A DNA stretch of 64,000 bases from Ruminococcus sp. (GTDB lineage Bacteria; Bacillota; Clostridia; Oscillospirales; Ruminococcaceae). Of this stretch, positions 31,568 to 40,713 are shown piece after piece (positions within the stretch are counted from its first letter, which is position 1; the number at the start of each line of letters is the position of its first letter). The translations under genes and the position numbers were made by a program. The stretch lies in assembly GCA_017626015.1 (NCBI GenBank), contig JAGAJO010000003.1, forward strand, positions 1 through 64,000, in the 5' to 3' direction. Below the pieces are notes generated by a model. It made no database searches. It saw only the letters and a list, made by a program, of their open reading frames with translations, and was not told the DNA's origin.

Positions 31568-31732
31568 TTAGCTTCTTGCCTTAAAGGTCTTGCATTCGGT
31601 CTCGTCGCAGCAGTTCGGCTCTGAGCATGTGCAGCATACATCTATCTTGCCCGCAGTACACTCACAGCCGTTCTTGTTGTGAACACAGTTGGAAACGTCG
31701 CAGTTGATTCCGTAGATTCTATCCTTTTCCAT
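31568..31732 (-). CDS. DUF1540 domain protein
   Basis: 54 residues from the ATG at 31732, with AAGGAG about 9 nt upstream. The Cys-rich sequence (INCDVSNCVHNKNGCECTA, then IDVCC, NCCDETECKTF) matches the DUF1540 pattern of small clostridial proteins, which probably bind metal through paired Cys. Its cellular role is unknown. It is alone on this strand between thrC and the phosphoesterase gene. Confidence 0.88.
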   Translation of the reverse strand: MEKDRIYGINCDVSNCVHNKNGCECTAGKIDVCCTCSEPNCCDETECKTFKARS

Positions 31733-31831
31733 TGTTGAACACTCCTTCCGCAACAGGTTGTTGCCTTAGTATTGTTTGCAGGGAAAAGAAAAATATTAAA
31801 GGGAAATTATTCCTTGAAAGGAGGAAGCCTT

Positions 31832-32542
31832 CTGAAGCTTTTCGCAATTGCAGATCTTCATTTGTCTCTCGGCGTCAATAAGCCTATGGACATTTTCGGC
31901 GGCTGGACGGATCATGTGGCAAGGATAGAGAAAAACTGGCAGCACAGCGTTTCAAAGGAGGATATCGTCGTTCTGCCCGGCGACCTTTCATGGGGAATGA
32001 ATTTCAGTCAGGCGTACAGGGATTTTGAATTTCTACACAGACTCAACGGCACAAAGATCATTTCCAAGGGTAATCACGATTATTGGTGGTCCACAAGAAA
32101 TAAAATGGAAAATTTTTTGTCGGACAATGGATTTGACAGCATAAAAATACTGCATAACAATCATTACCGTTTCGGAGAAGTCGGGATATGCGGGACAAGA
32201 GGCTGGATAAGCGACAATTCCGAGCCTGCCGACGCAAAGGTTCTGGCAAGAGAAGCGGGAAGACTTTCGGCGTCAATAGAATTGGCTTTGGCTGATGATC
32301 TCAGACCGGTGGTTTTTCTCCACTATCCGCCGGTGTTCAAGGAAAGCAGGAACTTTGATATTCTGGACGTTCTTTACAGATACGGCATAAAGCAGGTGTT
32401 TTACGGACATCTTCACGGCAACGCCAAGAGTTATGCTATAAACGGTATGTGCGATGGCATAAATTATCACCTGGTTTCAAGCGATTTTTTGCAATTTGAC
32501 CCAATGGATATAACTAAAATTGTGCAAAGTGACAATTTATAA
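31832..32542 (+). CDS. Metallophosphoesterase, probably starting at CTG
   Basis: 236 residues if started at the CTG at 31832, which has a perfect AAAGGAGG at 31817-31824 with 7 nt spacing and gives the family-typical N-terminus LFAIADLHLS. The only conventional in-frame start nearby is a TTG at 31772 with no ribosome-binding site. Calcineurin-type motifs are present: D-x-H (ADLHL), GDLSWG, GNHDYWW, LHYPP and GHLHG, for a two-metal site. The substrate is unknown; related proteins act on nucleotides or phosphodiesters. It is followed by the tig promoter. Confidence 0.85.
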   Translation: MKLFAIADLHLSLGVNKPMDIFGGWTDHVARIEKNWQHSVSKEDIVVLPGDLSWGMNFSQAYRDFEFLHRLNGTKIISKGNHDYWWSTRNKMENFLSDNGFDSIKILHNNHYRFGEVGICGTRGWISDNSEPADAKVLAREAGRLSASIELALADDLRPVVFLHYPPVFKESRNFDILDVLYRYGIKQVFYGHLHGNAKSYAINGMCDGINYHLVSSDFLQFDPMDITKIVQSDNL

Positions 32543-32550
32543 AAAAAAGC

Positions 32551-32579
32551 TGGAAATGCGGTAAAAAGTATGCTATAAT
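32551..32579 (+). promoter_or_regulatory. Possible promoter of tig
   Basis: TATAAT (32574-32579) is good, but the -35 position (TGGAAA, 32551-32556) matches poorly. Confidence 0.4.
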
Positions 32580-32617
32580 ATTTTAGATACATTTTTATTA
32601 AACGGAGGAATTTTAAA

Positions 32618-33898
32618 ATGAGTTTAAAGGCTACAAATAACGTTGAGACGAATAAGTACGAGCTGGAGGTCGAGATCTCGGCGGAGGATTTCGAGAATGC
32701 GCTTCAGAAGGCTTATTTAAAGGCAAGGAAGAATATCGTTATCCCCGGCTTCCGTAAGGGAAAGGCTCCCAGAAAGCTTATTGAAAAGCAGTACGGCGAG
32801 AATGTTTTCTATGAGGACGCAGTAAATCTTCTGTATGCTCCCGAGGTTGACGGAGCTGTAAAGGAGTCGGGTCTGACTCTTGTTTGTCCTCCCGAGGTAG
32901 AGGTTACGGCTATCGGTAAGGAGGAGGGCGTTAAGCTCAAGGTCGTATGCACAACCAAGCCTGAGGTAGAAGTCAAGGATTACAAGGGTATAGAAGTTGA
33001 AAAAGCTGTCAATGCTGTAACAGACGAGGATATCCAGAAGAAGATCGACCAGCTCAGGGAAAAGAACGTAAGGATCATTACGGTCGATGACAGAGCGGCT
33101 GAAACAGGCGACGATGTCGTTATCGACTTTGAAGGCTTCAAGGACGGTGTCGCTTTCGACGGCGGCAAGGCTGAGGACTTCGATCTTGCTCTCGGCAGCG
33201 GTCAGTTTATTCCAGGCTTTGAGGAACAGATCGTCGGACATTCCGCAGGCGAGGAGTTCGATATAAACGTAACCTTCCCCGAGGAGTATCAGGTCAAGGA
33301 GCTTGCAGGCGCTCCCGCTGTATTCAAGATCAGACTCAAGAGCATTTCCAAGAAGGAGTTGCCAGAGCTTGATGATGATATGGTAAAGGATTCTACGGAT
33401 TTCGAAACCGTAGACGAGTATAAGGCTGACGTCAAGGCAAAGCTGGAGGAGTCTGCCGAAAAGGCTGCCGACGCTAAGGTCGAGACAGAGCTTTTCGACA
33501 AGATCATTGAGAATATGACTGCTGAGATACCTCAGGTAATGTATGATAACAGAGTAAACGAAATGGTATCTGAGCTTGAGCAGAGGCTTGCTCCTCAGGG
33601 TATCTCTCTTGACCTTTATATGCAGTATACAGGACAGACGATCGACACTGTTAAGAAAGCGTATGCTGAGCAGGCTCAGAAGCAGGTAAAGCTCAGACTT
33701 GCTCTTGAGAAGATCGTTGAGCTGGAGGGCATAGAGGTCACAGCTGAAGAGACTGAGGAGGAGTTTAAGAAGCTTTCCGAAAACTACAAGATGGACGTTG
33801 AGCAGATCAAGATGTATATCCGTGAGGAGGATCTTAACAAGGACATCGCTGTAGGCAAGGCTGTTGATCTTATCAAGGATTCAGCTGTTATCAAGTAA
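32618..33898 (+). CDS. tig: Trigger factor (ribosome-bound chaperone, peptidyl-prolyl isomerase)
   Basis: 426 residues, full length, with GGAGG upstream. The ribosome-binding signature GFRKGKAPRKLIEKQYG is in the N-terminal domain (about 43-60). The FKBP-type domain (about 150-240) has GDDVVIDFEGFKDG and LGSGQFIPGFEEQIVG. A long helical C-terminal domain follows. It heads the conserved tig-clpP-clpX cluster. Confidence 0.97.
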   Translation: MSLKATNNVETNKYELEVEISAEDFENALQKAYLKARKNIVIPGFRKGKAPRKLIEKQYGENVFYEDAVNLLYAPEVDGAVKESGLTLVCPPEVEVTAIGKEEGVKLKVVCTTKPEVEVKDYKGIEVEKAVNAVTDEDIQKKIDQLREKNVRIITVDDRAAETGDDVVIDFEGFKDGVAFDGGKAEDFDLALGSGQFIPGFEEQIVGHSAGEEFDINVTFPEEYQVKELAGAPAVFKIRLKSISKKELPELDDDMVKDSTDFETVDEYKADVKAKLEESAEKAADAKVETELFDKIIENMTAEIPQVMYDNRVNEMVSELEQRLAPQGISLDLYMQYTGQTIDTVKKAYAEQAQKQVKLRLALEKIVELEGIEVTAEETEEEFKKLSENYKMDVEQIKMYIREEDLNKDIAVGKAVDLIKDSAVIK

Positions 33899-33909
33899 TC
33901 GGTTGTAAA

Positions 33910-33938
33910 ATTTCGCCTGCACTAATTGCAGGCGAAAT
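33910..33938 (+). promoter_or_regulatory. Intercistronic hairpin between tig and clpP
   Basis: A perfect 12 bp stem (ATTTCGCCTGCA and complement) with a 5 nt loop lies just before the clpP ribosome-binding site. There is no T run, so it may protect tig mRNA or adjust clpP translation rather than terminate. Confidence 0.6.
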
Positions 33939-33957
33939 ATATTAAGGAGGCAATTTT

Positions 33958-34548
33958 ATGGCATTAGTTCCTTACGTTGTAGAACAGACCAGCAGAGGCG
34001 AGCGCAGCTATGATATTTATTCCAGGCTGCTTAACGACAGAATAATAATGCTCTGCGACCAGATCGACGACGCAGTTGCAAGCGTGGTCATAGCTCAGCT
34101 GCTTTATCTTGAGGGACAGGATCCGGAAAAGGATATCGACCTGTACATCAACAGCCCCGGAGGAGTTATCACCGCAGGTATGGCTATCTACGATACTATG
34201 CAGTATATCAAGTGCGACGTATCCACCATATGTATAGGCATGGCTGCTTCAATGGGATCGTTTTTGCTTTCCAGCGGAGCTAAGGGCAAAAGATTTGCGC
34301 TGCCAAACAGTGAGATCATGATCCACCAGCCGCTTATCGCCGGAGGCGGGATCTCAGGTCAGTGTACGGATATCAAGATACACTCAGATCATATGGTTGC
34401 TACCCGTGAAAAGCTTAACAGAATACTTGCGGAAAATTCCGGAAAATCCATTGAGCAGATAGCACAGGATACCGAACGTGATAATTACATGACCGCACAG
34501 CAGGCTATGGAATACGGACTTATTGACAAGGTAATTACAAACAGATAG
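33958..34548 (+). CDS. clpP: ATP-dependent Clp protease proteolytic subunit
   Basis: 196 residues, full length, with AGGAGG upstream. The catalytic triad is Ser98 (GMAASMGSF), His123 (MIHQPL) and Asp172 (TERDNYM region). The N-terminal [23 protein letters not shown] is typical. It forms the 14-mer barrel and works with ClpX encoded next to it. Confidence 0.98.
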   Translation: MALVPYVVEQTSRGERSYDIYSRLLNDRIIMLCDQIDDAVASVVIAQLLYLEGQDPEKDIDLYINSPGGVITAGMAIYDTMQYIKCDVSTICIGMAASMGSFLLSSGAKGKRFALPNSEIMIHQPLIAGGGISGQCTDIKIHSDHMVATREKLNRILAENSGKSIEQIAQDTERDNYMTAQQAMEYGLIDKVITNR

Positions 34549-34563
34549 GCTTGGTGAAGATCA

Positions 34564-35838
34564 ATGGCAAACGATACATCTAAAAGGTGCTGCTTCTGCG
34601 GAAAGCCGGAGAGCAAGGTAAAGAATATGTTTTCTGCGGGAAGCAACCATATCTGCGACGAGTGTGTGCTTTTCTGCTACGATATTCTCGCCGATCAGGG
34701 TACAGTACCCTCCAGACAGCGAAACGGTTCGTCAAGGAGAGACGGCCCGTCCTCCGGGTCTGCACAGATAACGCTGAAAAAACCTGCGGAGATCAAGGCT
34801 GTACTGGATGAATATGTGATAGGGCAGGAGGACGCAAAAATTGCGCTTTCCGTTGCGGTGTATAATCATTACAAGAGAATAATGTCCCTTGATGACGGCG
34901 AGGACGGAGTTGAGATACAGAAGAGCAACGTTCTGCTGCTGGGACCTACAGGTACGGGAAAGACGCTGCTGGCACAGACTCTTGCACGGCTGCTCAACGT
35001 TCCGTTTGCTATTGCCGACGCCACAACTCTCACCGAGGCAGGATATGTGGGAGACGATGTTGAAAATGTTCTGACCCGACTTATCCAGGCGGCTGACTAT
35101 AATGTAGAGGCGGCTCAGCATGGGATCATTTATATCGATGAGATAGATAAGATCTCCAGAAAATCCGAAAATACTTCTATTACAAGAGATGTAAGCGGAG
35201 AGGGAGTTCAGCAGGCTCTTTTGAAGATAGTTGAGGGAACGGTTTCAAACGTACCTCCACAGGGCGGAAGAAAGCACCCGCATCAGGAGTTTATCCAGAT
35301 AGATACAAGAAATATCCTCTTTATATGCGGCGGAGCCTTTGAGGGACTGGATTCTGTCATTAAAAAGAGAACCGAGTCGTCTTCAATGGGCTTCGGAGGA
35401 ACGATAAAGAGCAAGGAGGACGATAACAACGTCCTTAAAAAGGTGCTTCCCCACGATCTTGTAAAGTACGGTATCGTACCTGAGCTTGTGGGCAGACTGC
35501 CGATCATAACGGTTCTTGACGAGCTTGACGAGGAGGCTTTGTGCAGAATACTGACCGAGCCTAAAAATTCCCTTATAAAACAGTACACCAAGCTGTTTAA
35601 AATGGATAATATCGAGTTTGAAGTAAGCGATGATGCCAAGAGGGAGATCGCCAAGGTAACTATAGAGCAGAAGACCGGTGCAAGAGGACTGCGTTCGGTG
35701 GTGGAGAAGATCCTCACAAAGCTTATGTTCGAAGCACCCTCCGACAGCGAGATCGTCGGCATAAAAATAACCCCTGCGTGCGTCAGGGGCGAATCGGAGC
35801 CTGAGATCACGAGAGCGGTAAGCTCTGAGAGAGGATAA
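34564..35838 (+). CDS. clpX: ATP-dependent Clp protease ATP-binding subunit ClpX
   Basis: 424 residues. The N-terminal zinc domain has Cys9, Cys12, Cys31 and Cys34. The AAA+ module has Walker A GPTGTGKT at 127-134, Walker [11 protein letters not shown] and the pore loop GYVGDD; an ISRKSEN box and the IGF-type ClpP-docking region are in the expected order. ClpX unfolds tagged substrates for ClpP. It follows clpP by 15 bp. lon, often next in other Firmicutes, is absent here. Confidence 0.98.
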   Translation: MANDTSKRCCFCGKPESKVKNMFSAGSNHICDECVLFCYDILADQGTVPSRQRNGSSRRDGPSSGSAQITLKKPAEIKAVLDEYVIGQEDAKIALSVAVYNHYKRIMSLDDGEDGVEIQKSNVLLLGPTGTGKTLLAQTLARLLNVPFAIADATTLTEAGYVGDDVENVLTRLIQAADYNVEAAQHGIIYIDEIDKISRKSENTSITRDVSGEGVQQALLKIVEGTVSNVPPQGGRKHPHQEFIQIDTRNILFICGGAFEGLDSVIKKRTESSSMGFGGTIKSKEDDNNVLKKVLPHDLVKYGIVPELVGRLPIITVLDELDEEALCRILTEPKNSLIKQYTKLFKMDNIEFEVSDDAKREIAKVTIEQKTGARGLRSVVEKILTKLMFEAPSDSEIVGIKITPACVRGESEPEITRAVSSERG

Positions 35839-35857
35839 GGCTGTTAAAAGATCATAG

Positions 35858-35898
35858 AGGGATATTTCCGGAGAACGCCGGAGGTATCCCTTATTTAT
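35858..35898 (+). terminator. Terminator of tig-clpP-clpX
   Basis: AGGGATA...TCCGG / CCGGA...TATCCCT long hairpin followed by TATTTATT. It ends just before the ribosome-binding site of the next gene. Confidence 0.65.
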
Positions 35899-35910
35899 TC
35901 AGGAGGAAAT

Positions 35911-36411
35911 ATGCGTAAAATTATTGTTATAGGAAGTCCCGGGGCAGGCAAAAGTACCTTCGCCCGTAAGCTGAGAGATATCACGGGACTTCCGCTTTAT
36001 TATCTAGATATGATATATCACAGACCTGATAAGACAACCGTCACCCGCGAGGAGTTCGACAGACGTCTTGGGGATATCCTGACAGGGGACAGCTGGATCA
36101 TAGACGGAAATTATCAGCGTACAATGGAGATCCGTATGAAGGAGTGCGATACGGTTTTCTTCCTTGATTATCCGCTTGACGTATGTCTTAGCGGAGCTGA
36201 AAGCCGTATGGGAACGGTCCGTGAGGATATGCCGTGGATCGAAACGGAGCTGGATAATGAATTCAGGCAGTGCATTATTGATTTTCATAAGGGGAAAGCC
36301 GTCCAAATATATGGACTTCTGGAAAAGTACGGTGAAAATAAGGAGACAGTAATTTTCAGATCCAGAAGGGAAGCTGACGAATACATAATTTCAATGGTAA
36401 AACAAAAATAA
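35911..36411 (+). CDS. P-loop kinase-like protein (FlaR/topology-modulation family)
   Basis: 166 residues with AGGAGG upstream. Walker A GSPGAGKS (8-15), then LPLYYLDMIYHRP, WIIDGNYQRTMEIRM and FFLDYP are typical of the adenylate-kinase-related proteins named after FlaR. No nucleoside specificity is visible. The name reflects an old genetic link to DNA topology, not a shown activity. It ends at a bidirectional terminator facing metA. Confidence 0.85.
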   Translation: MRKIIVIGSPGAGKSTFARKLRDITGLPLYYLDMIYHRPDKTTVTREEFDRRLGDILTGDSWIIDGNYQRTMEIRMKECDTVFFLDYPLDVCLSGAESRMGTVREDMPWIETELDNEFRQCIIDFHKGKAVQIYGLLEKYGENKETVIFRSRREADEYIISMVKQK

Positions 36412-36447
36412 CATCGGACGGGTAAAATTATCCGTCCGATGATTTTA
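36412..36447. terminator. Bidirectional terminator
   Basis: CATCGGACGG / CCGTCCGATG (36412-36421, 36432-36441), with ATTTTAT on the plus side and TTATTTTTGTTTT on the minus side, between the FlaR-like gene and metA. Confidence 0.88.
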
Positions 36448-36458
36448 TATGTGTAAAT

Positions 36459-37412
36459 TTATTTCTGAATATCCTCCCGCAGAGGTTCAAGCTCTGCAAG
36501 ATCGTAGGGGGTGCGCTGATAAACACAGTAGTTCAGCCAGTTGGAATACAGAAGATTAGCCGAACAGCTCCAATTGAAAATAGGCGTTTGTGAGGGATCA
36601 TTTCCCGGGAAATAGTTGTATGGTACTTCTATATCAAGTCCTTTATCTTTATCCCGGAAGTATTCATTCGCAAGGGTCTCACGGTCATATTCCCAGTGAC
36701 CGAGCTGGAAGAACTGTCTTTCCGCTTTGTCGCATACAAGCTGTACTCCCGCTTCGTTGGATTCCGCCACGATCTTGAGAGCGGGGATCTTTTCAATATC
36801 GTCCCTCCTGACCTCAGTATGCCGTGAGTGAGGACAGTGAAACACATCTCCGAAGCCCTTTAAAATGAGACTTTCCGGAGCGTTTATGTGGTGCTTGAAG
36901 TTGCCGAACATTTTGTTTTCCAGCGCATACTTCGGTACGCCGTAGTGATAGTAAAGCGCAGCCTGCGCCCCCCAGCATATGTGAATGGTAGAGAACACGT
37001 TGATCTTGCTCCACTCAAAAACGCAGCAAAGCTCGTCCCAGTAGTCAACGTCCTCAAAGCTTATCTGCTCCACAGGCGCACCGGTGATAATAAGACCGTC
37101 GTAACGGTTGTTTATGACCTGAGAGAACGGCTTGTAGAAAGCCAGCATATGCTCCTGCGAGGTGTTTTTCGAGGTATGGCTGCCCATTTGTACAAGATCT
37201 ATGTCAACGTGCAGCGGAGTATTGCTGAGCAGTCTGAGCAGCTGGGTCTCGGTAGATATTTTATCGGGCATAAGGTTTAATATGGCTATTTTCAGCGCAC
37301 GGATATCCTGATGCTGCGCCCTGTCGTTAGGTATGACGAATATTCTTTCCCGTTCCAGCGTGTTGAATGCCGGAAGGTCGTTTGGTATTTTAATAGGCAA
37401 TGCTTTTCCCAC
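36459..37412 (-). CDS. metA: Homoserine O-acyltransferase MetA, predicted acetyl-CoA dependent
   Basis: 317 residues, full length. [18 protein letters not shown] opens the protein; [30 protein letters not shown] and NYFPGNDP are family signatures. The nucleophile is Cys146 (HICWGAQAA). The specificity position after ITGAPV is Glu115, aligned with Gly111 of E. coli MetA; Glu at this site is linked to acetyl-CoA use in Bacillus MetA, Gly to succinyl-CoA. So it probably makes O-acetylhomoserine for methionine synthesis. There is no SAM riboswitch or T-box in the short leader. Confidence 0.95.
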   Translation of the reverse strand: MGKALPIKIPNDLPAFNTLERERIFVIPNDRAQHQDIRALKIAILNLMPDKISTETQLLRLLSNTPLHVDIDLVQMGSHTSKNTSQEHMLAFYKPFSQVINNRYDGLIITGAPVEQISFEDVDYWDELCCVFEWSKINVFSTIHICWGAQAALYYHYGVPKYALENKMFGNFKHHINAPESLILKGFGDVFHCPHSRHTEVRRDDIEKIPALKIVAESNEAGVQLVCDKAERQFFQLGHWEYDRETLANEYFRDKDKGLDIEVPYNYFPGNDPSQTPIFNWSCSANLLYSNWLNYCVYQRTPYDLAELEPLREDIQK

Positions 37413-37435
37413 CTTTAAATTATATCTTAAAATTT

Positions 37436-37464
37436 ATTATACCACATTTTTTGTCCTTTTGCAA
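37436..37464 (-). promoter_or_regulatory. Promoter of metA
   Basis: TTGCAA (complement of 37459-37464), 17 bp spacer, TATAAT (complement of 37436-37441). Confidence 0.75.
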
Positions 37465-37491
37465 TGAATTTCCCCAAGACTTAATAAATTG

Positions 37492-38085
37492 TTAGGATTT
37501 GTGAAAAGAACACGGCTGTAACTTATTTTCATAATCAGATCTGAGAATAGCATACTGCGCCAGATCGAAAAGCTCGCCGTTCAGTATAGCGCCTTGTCTT
37601 TTAATGCCCTCCGGTCTCAGCCCGCATTTTTTCATTACCTTTCCCGAGGCAGGATTGCTTGTGTGATGACAAGCGCTGATCCTGTTTATGTTTACCTCTG
37701 TGAACAGAAATTTAATTACTGCCCTGAAGCATTCGGTCATATATCCCTTGTTCCACCATTTTTGTCCCATGCAGTAGCCGATGTCAGCTTCGGATATTTT
37801 TTCGTCAAGCTTAACTACGCTTATGCCGCCTATAGGCTCTCCCGTTTCCTTAAGAACCATTGCCCAGTTGAATATGTCGGAGCGTTTTGAATCCTCCTCC
37901 CAGATCCTGCAAAGCTCCCTGCTGATTTCGGGAGAAGTGTGAGGCTCCCACGTTACATATCTTGCAACATCAGGATCGCTAGCCCAGTTTTTGTACATAT
38001 ACTCTCCGTCCGATTCTCTGAATGCCCGGAGAATAAAATGCTCCGTTTCTATTGTTTTTGTTCCGATCAGGTTCAGTGTACTCAT
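37492..38085 (-). CDS. GNAT-family N-acetyltransferase, RimJ/RimL-like
   Basis: 197 residues. TERFILRAF-type opening (TIETEHFILRAFRESD), then YMYKNWASDPDVARYVTWEPH, IGYCMGQKWWNKGYMTECFRAVIKFLF (acetyl-CoA-binding region) and HHTSNPASGKVMKKCGLRPEG are typical of RimJ/RimL relatives. Substrates could be ribosomal N-termini, amino acids or antibiotics; none is indicated. A second, distinct GNAT protein is at 50658. It lies upstream of metA on the same strand, with the metA promoter in between. Confidence 0.88.
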   Translation of the reverse strand: MSTLNLIGTKTIETEHFILRAFRESDGEYMYKNWASDPDVARYVTWEPHTSPEISRELCRIWEEDSKRSDIFNWAMVLKETGEPIGGISVVKLDEKISEADIGYCMGQKWWNKGYMTECFRAVIKFLFTEVNINRISACHHTSNPASGKVMKKCGLRPEGIKRQGAILNGELFDLAQYAILRSDYENKLQPCSFHKS

Positions 38086-38180
38086 AATTAAAACTCCTTT
38101 ATATAGTTTAAGCTGTTTTCTATGCCACCGGACATAAATCGTTTCTTGATAAATTCCGCAGTTTCAGAGCGGAAAATCTA

Positions 38181-38218
38181 AAATAAAAAGTGCGTCCGAC
38201 CAAAAAAGTCAGACGCAC
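38181..38218 (-). terminator. Strong terminator of the 38 kb RNA
   Basis: GTGCGTC-x-GAC stem (38190-38200 with 38208-38218) followed on the minus strand by TTTTTATTTT. Confidence 0.9.
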
Positions 38219-38367
38219 CGTATTTCTGCAATTATTTCAGACAACAGGAAAGCTAGCCTATGTCCTTACTGCTGAAAGCGGCTCGTCCGACATGGCTGAA
38301 ATACATGACTGTTCTGTTGATCTTAATATATCCGATAAACATCTGACCTGCCGCCTTTCCTGAAATT
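38182..38367 (-). ncRNA. Candidate structured non-coding RNA of about 185 nt
   Basis: A consensus promoter and a strong terminator frame about 185 nt with no ORF and no gene between them. The 5' end AATTTCAG can pair with CTGAAAT...ATT near the 3' end, closing the molecule. The 5' segment GGAAAGGCGGC (38350-38360) can pair with GCCGCTTTC (38274-38282) or, alternatively, with CTTTCC (38247-38252). Length, isolated promoter and end pairing resemble 6S RNA, but I cannot confirm its central bubble, and no known riboswitch core is visible. The remaining non-coding bases (38086-38180 and 38403-38531) show nothing supported. Confidence 0.65.
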
Positions 38368-38373
38368 TTTCTT

Positions 38374-38402
38374 ATTATATCACTATGGGAGCAGTTTGTC
38401 AA
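38374..38402 (-). promoter_or_regulatory. Perfect consensus promoter of the 38 kb RNA
   Basis: TTGACA (complement of 38397-38402), 17 bp spacer, TATAAT (complement of 38374-38379). Confidence 0.9.
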
Positions 38403-38531
38403 GTCTTTTTAAGATAGTTTTTCATAGTTTTCATAACAAGCCTGACAAGGTCTGTCCCGTGGGTTATCTTTATTTCTTCGATCAAAAATTAATATTACAG
38501 AACAATTTGTGAATTTCTTTTTCAAAACCTA

Positions 38532-38560
38532 TTGCCAAGCGTTAAAAAATATAGTATAAT
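38532..38560 (+). promoter_or_regulatory. Promoter of glyA
   Basis: TTGCCA (38532-38537), 17 bp spacer, TATAAT (38555-38560). Confidence 0.8.
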
Positions 38561-38604
38561 TATAAAGACAACACGTCAAAATAAAAATGACAGGAGCTAT
38601 TAAA

Positions 38605-39852
38605 ATGAAAATGCTTGACACTATCGGTTTTGTTGAAAACGTCGATAAAGAAGTCGGCGAGGCTATGAATGCGGAGCTGGCAAGGCAAAGAAGAAACCTG
38701 GAGCTTATTGCAAGCGAGAATATTGTTTCCCCGGCTGTAATGGCAGCTATGGGTTCTGTTCTCACCAATAAGTATGCAGAGGGCTATTCGGGAAAGAGAT
38801 ATTATGGCGGCTGTGAATGCGTGGACGTTGTGGAAAATATTGCTATCCGGAGAGCGTGCGAGCTTTTCGGCGCTAAGTATGCAAATGTTCAGCCTCATTC
38901 GGGCGCACAGGCTAATACGGCGGTTTATTTTGCACTGCTCACTCCCGGAGATACGGTAATGGGCATGAGCCTTGCGGACGGAGGACATCTGACTCACGGT
39001 TCGCCGGTAAACATTTCAGGCAAGTATTTTAATTTTGTTTCCTACGGTCTTACCGACGAGGGATTTATCGATTACGACGCCTTTGAAAAGCAGGCGCAGG
39101 AGGTAAAGCCTAAGCTTATCGTTGCGGGAGCTTCGGCATACCCCAGAATTATCGACTTTGAGAGAATTTCAAGGATCGCAAAGTCCGTAGGTGCATACTT
39201 TATGGTGGATATGGCTCACATTGCCGGACTTGTCGCCGCAGGACAGCACCCGTCGCCCGTTCCTTATGCGGACATCGTTACTACCACAACTCATAAGACT
39301 CTCAGAGGTCCCAGAGGCGGAATGATCCTTACCAACGACGAAGCTCTTGCCAAGAAGATAAACAGTGCGATCTTCCCGGGTACACAGGGCGGACCTCTTA
39401 TGCACGTTATCGCAGGTAAGGCAGTGTGCTTCGGCGAGGCTCTAAAGCCTGAGTTCAAGGCATATGGCGAGCAGATCGTAAAGAACGCTCAGGCGCTTGC
39501 CAAGGGACTGCTTGCAAGAGGCTTTAACCTTGTATCGGGCGGCACTGACAATCATCTTATGCTGGTTGACCTCAGACCCTTCGGCATTACCGGCAAGGAG
39601 CTTGAAAAGAAGCTTGACGAGGTTTACATCACAGTCAACAAAAATGCGATCCCCAACGATCCCGAAAAGCCCTTTGTTACCAGCGGCGTAAGAATTGGAA
39701 CTGCCGCAGTCACAACAAGAGGACTTGTCGAGGAGGATATGGAGGTTATCGCCGAGTGCATTTACCTCACGGCGTCCGACTTCGACAACAAGGCTGATGA
39801 GATAAGAGCAAAGGTTACGGAGATCTGCAAGAAATATCCGCTGTATGAATAA
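38605..39852 (+). CDS. glyA: Serine hydroxymethyltransferase
   Basis: 415 residues from the ATG at 38605, with AGGAG 8 nt upstream; an ATG at 38587 precedes that site. [45 protein letters not shown] and the PLP-lysine motif [14 protein letters not shown] are all present. It interconverts serine and glycine and supplies one-carbon units on tetrahydrofolate. It is monocistronic. Confidence 0.98.
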   Translation: MKMLDTIGFVENVDKEVGEAMNAELARQRRNLELIASENIVSPAVMAAMGSVLTNKYAEGYSGKRYYGGCECVDVVENIAIRRACELFGAKYANVQPHSGAQANTAVYFALLTPGDTVMGMSLADGGHLTHGSPVNISGKYFNFVSYGLTDEGFIDYDAFEKQAQEVKPKLIVAGASAYPRIIDFERISRIAKSVGAYFMVDMAHIAGLVAAGQHPSPVPYADIVTTTTHKTLRGPRGGMILTNDEALAKKINSAIFPGTQGGPLMHVIAGKAVCFGEALKPEFKAYGEQIVKNAQALAKGLLARGFNLVSGGTDNHLMLVDLRPFGITGKELEKKLDEVYITVNKNAIPNDPEKPFVTSGVRIGTAAVTTRGLVEEDMEVIAECIYLTASDFDNKADEIRAKVTEICKKYPLYE

Positions 39853-39925
39853 CGTCCGATTGAAATTCAAGCAGACTGACGGATCAGATCCGGACTTTAC
39901 GATTTGAATGAAAGCCCATAATATG

Positions 39926-39957
39926 AAAGACCTGTCCTGTGCGGCAGGTCTTTCTTG
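39926..39957 (+). terminator. Terminator of glyA
   Basis: AAAGACCTG / CAGGTCTTT stem with CTTGT after a short T run. Confidence 0.65.
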
Positions 39958-39974
39958 TACTTGTACGATTTTTA

Positions 39975-40003
39975 TTGAAATCTGAGGATAATTATGATAT
40001 AAT
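39975..40003 (+). promoter_or_regulatory. Promoter of the 183-residue membrane protein gene
   Basis: TTGAAA (39975-39980), 17 bp spacer, TATAAT (39998-40003). It resembles the promoter at 40648 beyond the hexamers. Confidence 0.8.
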
Positions 40004-40050
40004 AAATTTACAAACAAATATGTCAAAAAATATTAAATCGGGAGAAAAAA

Positions 40051-40602
40051 ATGGATAAGGTAAATTTAAATGATGAGGTTCATGATTATATCGTTGAGCA
40101 AACAGACAGAGACGACAGGAAAAGTAAGATTTTCAGAGCTGTATTTACCGCTTTTCTTATTTGCGTGATACTGTTTCTCATAATTTATGGCATATCATGG
40201 ATACCCGTAAAGATAAGCTTTACCGCAGAGGGAGCTTATTGGACTGAGGAGAGCGGAGACATTGAAGAAAATCTGACAGTTGACGGATATCTGTTTTCGC
40301 CGCTTTTTACCGATTACGATGAATTCAAGGGAAGGATCAAGTTTGAAGAACATGCTCAGTATAACTTTGTTCCTACAGATAATGTTTATTACGGTTCTGA
40401 TAAGGACGATGAATTGCGTACATATCATATAGCGTGGATTAACGGAGGAACATATGCAGTGATCGATATTTCTGAAGATCATGAAAGCGTTTTATGTACG
40501 TTTACCAATACGAATGATTGGGGATATGAATATATGGGGATCTTTCATACTAAAGATATAGTTATCAATTCTTATGATTCATATACTTACATAGGTGTTT
40601 AA
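40051..40602 (+). CDS. Hypothetical single-pass membrane protein
   Basis: 183 residues with GGGAG upstream. A charged N-terminus (about 1-26) leads to one transmembrane helix (about 28-50) and an extracytoplasmic domain of about 130 residues rich in acidic and aromatic residues. I do not recognise a family. It has its own promoter; the next gene also has one of nearly the same sequence. A small surface or regulatory protein is possible. No further clue is visible. Confidence 0.7.
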   Translation: MDKVNLNDEVHDYIVEQTDRDDRKSKIFRAVFTAFLICVILFLIIYGISWIPVKISFTAEGAYWTEESGDIEENLTVDGYLFSPLFTDYDEFKGRIKFEEHAQYNFVPTDNVYYGSDKDDELRTYHIAWINGGTYAVIDISEDHESVLCTFTNTNDWGYEYMGIFHTKDIVINSYDSYTYIGV

Positions 40603-40647
40603 TGCAATACCGGCGGGGAGAAATACGTGCTTTTTGTGCAAAATACG

Positions 40648-40676
40648 TTGAAATCTCGGGTAAACTGTGATATAAT
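40648..40676 (+). promoter_or_regulatory. Promoter of the 96-residue gene and rarA
   Basis: TTGAAA (40648-40653), 17 bp spacer, TATAAT (40671-40676). Confidence 0.8.
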
Positions 40677-40713
40677 AAAATTACAAAAATAAACTGATAA
40701 GGGAGCTGATCGT

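Noticed and set aside
37413-37491. SAM riboswitch or T-box upstream of metA
   Set aside because: The leader between promoter and start is only about 20-25 nt, too short for either.
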